A stretch of DNA of 64,000 bases from Oscillospiraceae bacterium (GTDB taxonomy: Bacteria > Bacillota > Clostridia > Oscillospirales > Oscillospiraceae), in the NCBI GenBank assembly GCA_017405865.1, contig JAFQZN010000022.1, positions 1-64,000 of the forward strand. Reading direction: 5' to 3'. Below, in pieces: positions 35,349 through 42,679 of the stretch; the first letter of the stretch is position 1; every line of letters starts with the position of its first letter. The notes under the pieces were generated by a model. That model saw only the letters and a list, made by a program, of their open reading frames with translations, made no database searches and was not told the origin of the DNA. Position numbers and translations under genes: made by a program.

Positions 35349-35378
35349 CAAAAGGGCGTCTGAATGGACGCCCTTTTG
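35349..35378 (+). terminator. Rho-independent terminator of the 12-gene operon
   Basis: AAAGGGCGTC pairs with GACGCCCTTT around TGAATG, followed by TTGCTGT. Strong stem, 10 bp past the amidohydrolase stop. Confidence 0.85.
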
Positions 35379-35386
35379 CTGTCATA

Positions 35387-35414
35387 TTGACATTTCACGT
35401 GATTCTGTTATAGT
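35387..35414 (+). promoter_or_regulatory. Promoter of the NapH-like gene
   Basis: TTGACA (35387-35392) and TATAGT (35409-35414) with a 16-bp spacer, directly after the operon terminator. Confidence 0.7.
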
Positions 35415-35472
35415 ATTCATAGATACAGATTTTTCGGTTTTATCCGAAGGCTCGACAGGAGGCGTGGATCGA

Positions 35473-36300
35473 ATGAAAAGAATCAAAAAGTACCTGCTGC
35501 CGATCGTCATGCTGCTGCTCTTTGAAACGGTCGCGGTGACGCTCTGGCTGACGAAGGACAATCTCTTCTATTTGTTCAATTTCAGCTACATCGGCTGTTC
35601 CATCGCACTCGGCGTCTTCCTGTATATCCGGAAGTACAAATACGCGCGGCGCATCGTCCAGCTTCTGGTCGGCTTGTATATGCTCGTCTATCTCGGCCTG
35701 ATCAGCAACGAAAACATGCAGATCGAGGGCTTTTGGTACTATCTGTTCACGGGCGTGTTTGAGGCGGCGACCATCCATTATGCCGTCGCAAAGATCTTCG
35801 GACCGCTGATCTTCGGGCGCGGCTGGTGCGGCTATGCCTGCTGGACGGCGATGGTGCTGGACTTCCTGCCCTATAAAACCCCGTCGCAGCCGCGAAAAAA
35901 GCTCGGCTGGATCCGCTATCTCACGTTCGCTGCGTCGCTGATCTTCGTATCGGCGCTCTTCCTTGCCAAGGTCGGAAATCTCGAGCGGATCATGTTCTGG
36001 GCGTTCCTCGTCGGCAATGTGCTGTACTATGCCGTCGGGATCGTGTTGGCGTTTGTGATGAAGGACAACCGCGCCTTTTGCAAGTATATCTGCCCGATCA
36101 CAGTATTCTTAAAGCCCATGAGCTACTTCGCGCTGTTCCGCATCAAGTGCGACAAGGAGAAGTGCGTCAATTGCGGAAAATGCAAGCGCGTCTGCCCGAT
36201 GGACGTCGACGTGACGGACAACTCCAGACGCCGCAAAAACGGCACAGAGTGCATCCTGTGCATGGAGTGCGTCAAGAACTGCCCGAAAGACGCGCTGTGA
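35473..36300 (+). CDS. NapH-like 4Fe-4S polyferredoxin membrane protein
   Basis: This 275-aa protein has about five membrane helices (7-25, 32-50, 57-75, 85-110, 150-170, 180-200) with FGRGWCGYACWTAMVLDFLP and FCKYICPITVFLKP, the cysteine signatures of NapH/RnfC-like quinol or electron-relay proteins. Two C-terminal clusters follow: CVNCGKCKRVCP and CILCMECVKNCP. It probably moves electrons between membrane carriers and ferredoxin. ATG 35473 follows GGAGGCG and fits the promoter; the longer frame from 35266 overlaps the previous gene and terminator. Confidence 0.87.
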   Translation: MKRIKKYLLPIVMLLLFETVAVTLWLTKDNLFYLFNFSYIGCSIALGVFLYIRKYKYARRIVQLLVGLYMLVYLGLISNENMQIEGFWYYLFTGVFEAATIHYAVAKIFGPLIFGRGWCGYACWTAMVLDFLPYKTPSQPRKKLGWIRYLTFAASLIFVSALFLAKVGNLERIMFWAFLVGNVLYYAVGIVLAFVMKDNRAFCKYICPITVFLKPMSYFALFRIKCDKEKCVNCGKCKRVCPMDVDVTDNSRRRKNGTECILCMECVKNCPKDAL

Positions 36301-36313
36301 AACTGCAATTTAT

Positions 36314-36350
36314 AATGAGGCGGCTTCCGCACGGGAGCCGCCTCATTTTA
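36314..36350 (+). terminator. Terminator after the NapH-like gene
   Basis: AATGAGGCGGCT pairs with AGCCGCCTCATT, followed by TTATC. It lies 14 bp past the stop. Confidence 0.8.
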
Positions 36351-36414
36351 TCTTGCCAAAAAGAGGGAAATGTGCTACTATCAAAATAGAAATACATTAT
36401 GAGGAGGAATATCC

Positions 36415-37173
36415 ATGGGACTTTTCGGAAAACTGTTTGAGAAAAAGATCTGCGACGTCTGCGGCGGCGAGATCGGTCTGCTCGGCAACCGCAAGCTCGA
36501 GGACGGCAATCTCTGCAAGGACTGCGCAAAGAAGCTCTCTCCGTGGTTTGATGACCGCCGTCACAGCACGTTAGATGCGATCAAGGAGCAGCTTGCCTAT
36601 CGCGAGGAAAACAAGAACGCCGTCGCCGCCTTCCAAGTGTCCAGAACGCTCGGCGATGCAACCAAGGTCCTGCTGGACGAGAACGCAGGCAACTTCATCG
36701 TCACCTCCGCTTCCAAGTGGCAGGAGACGAATCCCGACGTCATCGCGCTCTCGCAGGTCACCGGCTGCCATCTGGACGTCGACGAGGACCGCACGGAGCT
36801 GATGCGTGACGGCAAGGACGGGCAGCGTATCAGCTATAATCCGCCGCGCTACCGCTACAGTTATGATTTCTTCATCACGATCAACGTTAACAGCCCGTAC
36901 TTCAACGAGATCCGCTTCCGCCTGAACCGTTCCGGCGTGACGATGGAAAGCGGAATGCTGGGCGGCATGCCTGCCAAACCCGTGGACTACAGAGAATACG
37001 AGCGCATGGGCGACGAGATCGTCAAGGCGCTGACGGAGTATAGAGCGAACGCCCGCGCAGCGGCAGCGGCTGCCGCCGCCCCGAAGACGGCGGTACAGTG
37101 TCCCTACTGCGGCGCGACGACGATTCCCGACGCCAGCGGACGCTGCGAATACTGCGGCGGCGCGGTGGGCTAA
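36415..37173 (+). CDS. DUF4428-type zinc-ribbon protein
   Basis: This 252-aa protein has an N-terminal zinc ribbon (KICDVCGGEIG and CKDCAKKL, about 12-40), a middle domain (about 65-200) of unknown fold, an Ala-rich linker and a C-terminal zinc ribbon (CPYCGATTIP and CEYCGGAVG). The N-terminal part matches DUF4428. It is cytosolic, with no membrane segment. The function is unknown. GGAGGAA precedes ATG 36415; the lipoprotein gene follows 21 bp later. Confidence 0.82.
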   Translation: MGLFGKLFEKKICDVCGGEIGLLGNRKLEDGNLCKDCAKKLSPWFDDRRHSTLDAIKEQLAYREENKNAVAAFQVSRTLGDATKVLLDENAGNFIVTSASKWQETNPDVIALSQVTGCHLDVDEDRTELMRDGKDGQRISYNPPRYRYSYDFFITINVNSPYFNEIRFRLNRSGVTMESGMLGGMPAKPVDYREYERMGDEIVKALTEYRANARAAAAAAAAPKTAVQCPYCGATTIPDASGRCEYCGGAVG

Positions 37174-37194
37174 CCGACGGGGGAGGATAACGCA

Positions 37195-38316
37195 ATGAAA
37201 AAGTTCATCGCGCTCGTCCTTGCCCTCGCGCTTCTGTGTTCGCTGACCGCCTGCGTCCAAAATGTGCCGGCGCAGAGCATCCCTTATGGGAAATACCTTT
37301 GCTATTCGGCCTTTTCCGGCGCTGAAAGACGTGACGGCAACGGCGAGTGGCTTCGGTTGCAACCGGGAGGAAAGGGGGAACTCTGTATAACGGAGGAAGT
37401 CGCTATCGAATGGGAGCTTTCCGGCGAGCAGGAAATTACAGTGACTGCGCCGGACGGACAGTATAAGGGTATGGTGTATCCGCACGAGGAACAGCTTATG
37501 CTCGCCAAAGACGACAAGATGTTCTTCTTTTCGATGAACGGCAAGTCAAATTACGAGACTGTGCATGTTACCGAAGAGAGCTTGCTGATTCCCTATACCG
37601 AGCCGACCGAGACCGACGCGCCGACGGAAACAGAAGCGCCGACCGAGGGGAACTACGCCGCCTACGTCACTGACGCTTTCACGGAGCGCTTTGAGTTTGA
37701 CGGTATGGAGCTGGAATATCACGTACCGGAGATCGTCTTTGACGGCGAGGGGATCGACTACCTCAACGAGATGATCTACGGGCAGCTCTATGAGGATGTC
37801 TATCAGAAAAACGTCGAGGACGCGATCAACGAGTACGGGATGCCCGGCTACGCCTACATGACCTATATCTGGGGGATTTCCGAAGCCTATCTCTCGATCG
37901 TTGTCACCATTACCTACTATGCCTCCTCCGGCGCGGAGTTCGAGATCTACAACGTCGATCTGAGCACCGGACAGCTTGCCTCGCAGACAGAGGTGCTGGC
38001 GCATTTCGGCTATACGGTCGACGCCTTCAACGAGAAGTCCAGGGATGTGATGGGCTCGGTGCTGTTCGATCAGTACGCGACGTTCCTGGAAGAGATGGAG
38101 GCTGACCCCTCACTGAAACCCATGTTTGACGATCTTGTGACCCGGACGACCTCCGACGAATATGTTTCCGATGCAACGCCCTTCGTCGGCACGGACGGCA
38201 AGCTCTGGATGGTTGCGCCGATCGCGTCCATCGCCGGCGCGGACCGTTATGCGCAGGTCATTGAATTTGAAAGCTATCCGATCTCGGAGGCGTATCTGAA
38301 CTATATTGCCGACTGA
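37195..38316 (+). CDS. Lipoprotein with acidic PTE linker and DUF3298-like domain
   Basis: This 373-aa protein has a lipoprotein signal peptide (lipobox LTAC, Cys about 19), an N-terminal domain (about 25-130), a linker rich in Pro-Thr-Glu (about 134-155) and a C-terminal domain (about 155-373) that resembles RsiV/DUF3298 proteins, with ISEAYLSIVVTITYYASSGAE and YNVDLSTGQLAS. RsiV-type domains bind lysozyme or other envelope ligands in some species, but no sigma gene is nearby. GGGGAGG precedes ATG 37195. Confidence 0.72.
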   Translation: MKKFIALVLALALLCSLTACVQNVPAQSIPYGKYLCYSAFSGAERRDGNGEWLRLQPGGKGELCITEEVAIEWELSGEQEITVTAPDGQYKGMVYPHEEQLMLAKDDKMFFFSMNGKSNYETVHVTEESLLIPYTEPTETDAPTETEAPTEGNYAAYVTDAFTERFEFDGMELEYHVPEIVFDGEGIDYLNEMIYGQLYEDVYQKNVEDAINEYGMPGYAYMTYIWGISEAYLSIVVTITYYASSGAEFEIYNVDLSTGQLASQTEVLAHFGYTVDAFNEKSRDVMGSVLFDQYATFLEEMEADPSLKPMFDDLVTRTTSDEYVSDATPFVGTDGKLWMVAPIASIAGADRYAQVIEFESYPISEAYLNYIAD

Positions 38317-38380
38317 GCCACTCCCGCGCTGGATTGCAAACTGCAGGAATCAAGAATTACGAAAAAAGTAAAAATAGTGC

Positions 38381-38409
38381 TTGCAAAACTCATCCGGATA
38401 TGTTATTAT
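38381..38409 (+). promoter_or_regulatory. Promoter of tRNA-Pro
   Basis: TTGCAA (38381-38386) and TATTAT (38404-38409) are 17 bp apart and 20 bp before the tRNA 5' end. Confidence 0.55.
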
Positions 38410-38428
38410 ACTTTGGCAAAATGAATAT

Positions 38429-38505
38429 CCGGGTGTAGCGAAGTTTGGTATCGCGCTTGAATGGGGTTCAAGAGGCCGCTGGTTCGAATCCAGTCACTCG
38501 GACCA
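38429..38505 (+). tRNA. tRNA-Pro (anticodon GGG)
   Basis: The cloverleaf folds fully: acceptor CCGGGTG with CACTCGG (one G-U pair), D stem GCGA with TCGC, anticodon stem CTTGA with TCAAG around ATGGGGT (anticodon GGG), and a T stem with TTCGAAT loop. Discriminator A and CCA are encoded. It reads CCC (and CCU) codons. A terminator follows immediately, and beyond it lies AT-richer mobile DNA, so it is a likely integration site. Confidence 0.93.
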
Positions 38506-38507
38506 CG

Positions 38508-38547
38508 GAAAGTCCTTGGAAACACTGCGTTTCCGAGGACTTTTCTA
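38508..38547 (+). terminator. Terminator of tRNA-Pro
   Basis: GGAAAGTCCT pairs with AGGACTTTTC around the intervening GG-CC stem and loop; TTTTCTACTTTT follows. Confidence 0.75.
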
Positions 38548-38576
38548 CTTTTATTCAAGAGGCTGAATGGCGGTTC

Positions 38577-38605
38577 GTGTAGAGTTTGTGTAGAATTCGT
38601 GTAGA
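38577..38605 (+). repeat. Three direct GTGTAGA repeats, 11-bp period, near the tRNA
   Basis: GTGTAGA occurs at 38577, 38588 and 38599, exactly one helical turn apart. Short direct repeats like these, next to a tRNA 3' end, resemble arm-type integrase binding sites of an attachment site. Confidence 0.6.
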
Positions 38606-38704
38606 ATAGGCAATTCCATTACGATTCGTTACGTTACAAACAAGAAAATCAGATTGTCCATAATCTATTGCTTTTGAAAAGTAGTTTGACCAAGGGGGAG
38701 TGGC

Positions 38705-38953
38705 ATGAAAGCCGAAAGGAATGTAACCGTCTCTATGACAGACGCAAATCAAAATTTTGCACAGGTCGCTTATCTGGCGGAGCATAACGGTCACGTGGTC
38801 ATAATGAAGAACAACCGTCCGAAATACCTCGTCGTCGATCTGGATGTTGAGCCGCAGATCAAAATGACCGAGGACGAAAAGTTTATGTTCGTTGCAGAAC
38901 GATTCCTCCGGGAACATCGTGCCGCTTTTGAAGCATTAGCGCGAAATGATTGA
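38705..38953 (+). CDS. Phd/YefM-type antitoxin
   Basis: This 82-aa protein has the Phd/YefM layout: NVTVSMTDANQNFAQVAYLAEHNGHVVIMKNNRPKY in two strands and helices, followed by a short C-terminal helix (ERFLREHRAAFEAL) that would normally bind a toxin. No Doc or YoeB toxin follows. GGGGGAG precedes ATG 38705. The reading frame continues past its TGA into an antitoxin-like tail, so the gene may be truncated. Confidence 0.8.
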   Translation: MKAERNVTVSMTDANQNFAQVAYLAEHNGHVVIMKNNRPKYLVVDLDVEPQIKMTEDEKFMFVAERFLREHRAAFEALARND

Positions 38954-39103
38954 GCGCTGCAGCAGCACCGCTCGTTAGAAGAACGCTTGATTGCGTTTTA
39001 CGGGAAGCCGATGGATCAAATTGGAAGAATTCAAGGGGATGGAGAAGTGGATTGGGGCGCCCCGCAAGGGATGGAACATGGTAATTCCACAAGTCTTCAA
39101 TAA
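38954..39103 (+). pseudogene. Antitoxin-tail remnant in frame with the Phd gene
   Basis: After TGA 38951-38953 the same frame stays open for 49 codons and contains RSLEERLIAFYGKPMDQIG and EVDWGAPQGME. The (E/D)xDWGxPxG tail is common at the C-terminus of MazE-like and related antitoxins. It has no start codon with a ribosome-binding site of its own. Either a nonsense mutation split one antitoxin, or this is a fragment of a second. Confidence 0.5.
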
Positions 39104-39105
39104 AG

Positions 39106-39145
39106 AAGCCGGTTCCCCCAAATAGCGAGAGATCCGGCTTGCTTT
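39106..39145 (+). terminator. Hairpin after the antitoxin remnant
   Basis: AAGCCGG (39106-39112) pairs with CCGGCTT (39134-39140), followed by GCTTT. It lies between the plus-strand antitoxin remnant and the convergent recombinase-like gene. Confidence 0.5.
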
Positions 39146-39190
39146 ACTAAGTTGTCAAGTTTTATGTTTCTGCAAGCCAGCAAAGCATCG

Positions 39191-40954
39191 TTATCCACTT
39201 TGCTTTTTCTTCGAGGCGCGTTTGGGCGTGCCGTCTTCCTTCAGCTCACGCACACTCGCCGCTACGGACACGCCGTGCCTGGCCGAAGCGCTGATTTGCG
39301 CGTCGGGCAAAAAGTCTTCCTTCAAGGTGACGGTCAACGTCTCGTTTGTCGCCCTGGGGTTTAACGTAATCTGCACCATACCGTTGCCGAGATCCGTAAC
39401 CGTTTTCTCCTGAGGAAGCGGGTAAGCTGGCAGACAACGGTTTTGAATCGCGTAAAGGCGCTCGCGTGCTTCCGGAGAAGTGTAGGAAACGTAGTTGTTG
39501 TCGGTGGTCGATTCGAGCATTCTTCCAAGCAGGAAGCTTTTTGTTCCATCGTCGTCATCGATGCCCATACAACTGCAGACGAGATAATCATAGGTGTTGC
39601 GCAACAGCAATTTCGCTGCTGCGCAATGCTGACCCTGAAGATTCAAGAATACCTCCGGCCTAACACCGCAGCTTCCCAATACCGACGTGCACTTCTCCAC
39701 AAACGCCTTGTTCTCCATGACCTCCTTCGGAGATTTAGCGGATACGATCGGCATTTCCATCAGTTTCTTCTCAGAGTACTTGCCGCTTTGCAGAAGACGC
39801 TGATAGCGCTGACGTAGCAGTTGCCCAAGCAACAAATTGCACGGTCTCGTGTAGTCCTTGGTTGCTGCGGCGCGTTCAGCCTGATAATTCAGTATCAAGA
39901 CAAGACCCTTCTCAAACACGATGTCCTTCCATTTTAGTTTCCGACTGAATTTTTCCGTGTATCCGTTCAGCAGCAGACAAATGCCGCACGCCAGCCCGTC
40001 AAGTGCATCAAGGCAATACTGATACAATTTGGCAATCTGCTCAGTAGAGAGGATTCTCGGCGTAGAAGCGGCTCTCATTCTCGCCAATTCAGATTCCACC
40101 CGCTTTTCGGGGAGCGGGATGGGATTGTCCATTGCTTCACAATAATGCTCGCCGATGCAGTACTCCCAAAAGTCAAAAAGCACCTTGATTTTTGTGCTGC
40201 TCATCTTCCGAAGGCGCAGAATGCTGCGGAAATCACGTTTGATAAAACTACTCATGCTCTTTTCCGGCAACTGATGCAGAAACAGTTCAAACTCCTTTTT
40301 TATGCGTTTGTGCGCATCCTCTTTCATTTGACTTCTGGTTTTTGAAACAAAGGAATCAAAGTAAAGCATAAGCGCAATGAGCGGCGTGATTGTTTTGGGG
40401 GTAACGCTTTCAAAAATGCGGTTATAAATCGTCGAGAGATTATCATGATAGAGCCGCTTACCCCGATCAACCAAGTACTCTGCGAGTTCTTTGCAGATGT
40501 CGGAATACGGCGCGTCTGCCGCAAATTTTTTGGACTTAAATGTGATCTGCCGCCGCAACAGCAGCGGCCTATCAGAGTCGCGTTTTACCGGGAGCTCTGC
40601 TTGATCCGTATCGGCAGAGTTTCCGTCGCCATCTTCAGTATTCCTTTTTGCGCGCTTGTTCTTCAAGGATTTCTCGCGTTTGCTTCTGTCGGTGCCGACC
40701 GCTTTCATGATGCGTCCTGTAGCGGGATCAATGATACAGATCGTTCCCCGATAAGGGCTGCTGCTTTCGGCACACTGACGGCTGAGCGAGAACCGCAAGG
40801 TTACGCCGCTGATTTCCATATAACCTGCTAATTTCACTAACTGCCCGACTTCGTTCAGTTCGGGTGTAATCTTGCTATCCAGAAGCTCCTCGACAGTTGT
40901 GCTGACGAGACTGATCGGGAGAGCACTTGTGATTTTAGTCCTTGGCTTTTTCAT
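39191..40954 (-). CDS. Degenerate tyrosine-recombinase-like protein, 587 aa
   Basis: I recognise only a distorted tyrosine recombinase fold in the C-terminal half. LLLNGYTEKFSRKLKWKDI (about 329-345) lines up with the box I pattern TGLR-E-L-W-DI, but the catalytic Arg is Thr. LLLRNTYDYLV (about 449) matches box II with the Arg kept and the two His lost. LLGRMLESTTDNNYVSY (about 475-491) matches LGH-TT-Y with the His replaced by Arg and the Tyr kept. The N-terminal 300 residues are unlike any family I know, and the length is well above the usual 300-400. AGGAGG precedes ATG 40954. It overlaps the stop of the next recombinase-like gene by 20 bp, so the two are cotranscribed. Confidence 0.7.
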   Translation of the reverse strand: MKKPRTKITSALPISLVSTTVEELLDSKITPELNEVGQLVKLAGYMEISGVTLRFSLSRQCAESSSPYRGTICIIDPATGRIMKAVGTDRSKREKSLKNKRAKRNTEDGDGNSADTDQAELPVKRDSDRPLLLRRQITFKSKKFAADAPYSDICKELAEYLVDRGKRLYHDNLSTIYNRIFESVTPKTITPLIALMLYFDSFVSKTRSQMKEDAHKRIKKEFELFLHQLPEKSMSSFIKRDFRSILRLRKMSSTKIKVLFDFWEYCIGEHYCEAMDNPIPLPEKRVESELARMRAASTPRILSTEQIAKLYQYCLDALDGLACGICLLLNGYTEKFSRKLKWKDIVFEKGLVLILNYQAERAAATKDYTRPCNLLLGQLLRQRYQRLLQSGKYSEKKLMEMPIVSAKSPKEVMENKAFVEKCTSVLGSCGVRPEVFLNLQGQHCAAAKLLLRNTYDYLVCSCMGIDDDDGTKSFLLGRMLESTTDNNYVSYTSPEARERLYAIQNRCLPAYPLPQEKTVTDLGNGMVQITLNPRATNETLTVTLKEDFLPDAQISASARHGVSVAASVRELKEDGTPKRASKKKQSG

Positions 40955-42530
40955 AATCATCCTCCTTTGTGACGCAGCCCAGCGCCGGTTTGGTTATGGT
41001 GATTTCTCTTCTTGAGCGGATCTGCAGTTTATCAGCCAATTCTGCCGGACAGACAATCGAGATGCTTTCTCCGGGCTCACTTGCTTTGAATTCCAATTCA
41101 CAGCGCGTTGCGTACTGCGGCGTCTGCAAACGAAGTTCTTGATAGTCGATCGTTTGCAGCTCTTTTCCGTGCTCCAACCGGATGGGCGTAACGGCGGGAG
41201 ATTTGGTTAATGTATCCATATAGCAAAAGCGGTTCATTTTAGCAACCAGTTTCTTCTGCTGCTCCGCCAGCCGCAAATCGGGTCGTGCTGCCTTGCTTAT
41301 CTTCATCTTGTGTCCCATAAGAAAGTCGATTTCATAACTGGTCATGCCCATCCGATTTTTCATAAGCGAAGACGCGTCACGGCGGAGTATGTACGCTGCC
41401 AACGATCCGACGTCATTCAGTTCGCTTGCCGGCGGCTTTACATTTTCAACATTGCATCCTGCTGCGATCAAGCGCTCCAGAATCCATTCGGCGAGTTTGC
41501 CTGATTCGGTCATTCCGGGTTCTCCGGATGCTTGAAGTGCAGCAAAGCACCTCTTTAACACCTCGGTATGCCAGAAGCCTGCAGGAATCATACGGGTGCT
41601 CTGCTTCGTTTTCAACATCGGCGTTTTTTGAATGCCGTCCGCAGTTTGGAAAAACACGTTTACGACGCTGTATGATCCGACTTCCTCATCGTCATAAAAC
41701 TGTACGTCTTTTTCTTCTACTGCGGCGGCTTCCGCAGTCCGCAGGTTGAGCAGCATCAGCACGGCACCCTTCACCATTGCAGGCTGTGTCTCAGACAGAG
41801 CATAGAGCTCGCGGCAGAATTTCTCTCTTGTCCGCGGGTCAAGCATTTTGAGCTGCTCTTTCGCGGAGTTTTTTGGATTATTCGTACTCCACTTCAATTC
41901 CGGAAGGCGCCTTTTCGGATACAGGCTATTCCAAAACTTTGACACAATCAGGTAGACAGATGATGCGTGATGAATTATCGTCTGCACCCGGTTCTCGTTC
42001 TTTTCCGTACTCTTATAGGAGCGTTTCGATTCTGATACTTGCTTCAACAGAACACCTTTGACCGGTTCCAGATCTATGTCGGTCAGGATTGCGTTTTCCT
42101 GCACGTCCTGCAAAAGTCCAAAAACACGTTTATAAAGTTTGCAATACTGATTCTGGGTGGTTGGTGCCCAATTTTCGAACGTGTTATTATTCTCCAAGTA
42201 CACAGATAACGCAAGCAAAAATCTGTTTTCTCCGTTATCAAGCAGATTTGCCGCACCTTCTTCTCTGCATACTCTGGCTTTATAGGATGCATTAACAAGG
42301 CTTATGATCGTCCGCTTACCCGCTTCTAATGACTCGCCGCGAATCGTTTTCGTATGCCTGATCAATGGCACGATCGGTCTGTGTGTCTTTCTGCTGCGAG
42401 CGACGCCGATAATATAAATACTGCCTTTTCGCTCGTGATAGCTCACCCGTACCAACATATCAGGAAACGAACTCTCGCAATACTCCACTTCCGGCAGATC
42501 TTTCGCACTTTTCGTTCTTCTATTACCCAT
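40935..42530 (-). CDS. Tyrosine-recombinase-like protein, 531 aa
   Basis: This protein keeps more of the recombinase signature than its downstream partner. Box I reads MLLNLRTAEAAAV (Arg about 264), the beta-hairpin lysine region LKTKQSTRMIPA fits the catalytic Lys, box II is SLAAYILRRDASS with the Arg but not the His, LMGHKMK gives the later His, and NRFCYMDT could supply the Tyr (about 437). The first 130 residues form an unfamiliar N-terminal domain, and a C-terminal extension follows the Tyr. GGGGGTG lies before ATG 42530. The 149-bp gap before it holds the divergent zinc-finger gene's promoter region. Confidence 0.72.
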   Translation of the reverse strand: MGNRRTKSAKDLPEVEYCESSFPDMLVRVSYHERKGSIYIIGVARSRKTHRPIVPLIRHTKTIRGESLEAGKRTIISLVNASYKARVCREEGAANLLDNGENRFLLALSVYLENNNTFENWAPTTQNQYCKLYKRVFGLLQDVQENAILTDIDLEPVKGVLLKQVSESKRSYKSTEKNENRVQTIIHHASSVYLIVSKFWNSLYPKRRLPELKWSTNNPKNSAKEQLKMLDPRTREKFCRELYALSETQPAMVKGAVLMLLNLRTAEAAAVEEKDVQFYDDEEVGSYSVVNVFFQTADGIQKTPMLKTKQSTRMIPAGFWHTEVLKRCFAALQASGEPGMTESGKLAEWILERLIAAGCNVENVKPPASELNDVGSLAAYILRRDASSLMKNRMGMTSYEIDFLMGHKMKISKAARPDLRLAEQQKKLVAKMNRFCYMDTLTKSPAVTPIRLEHGKELQTIDYQELRLQTPQYATRCELEFKASEPGESISIVCPAELADKLQIRSRREITITKPALGCVTKEDDYEKAKD

Positions 42531-42679
42531 AGCATTCACCCCCGGCGATCTTTGGTGGATTCGTTCTGCCTCTATTATAAAAAGCTTGTTGAATCGCTGT
42601 GTGAAAAGTGCGTCAGCAAAATCAGAACTGTGTCGTGACCGAATTTTCGCACATTATATAGACAACAGGAGAACCAACA

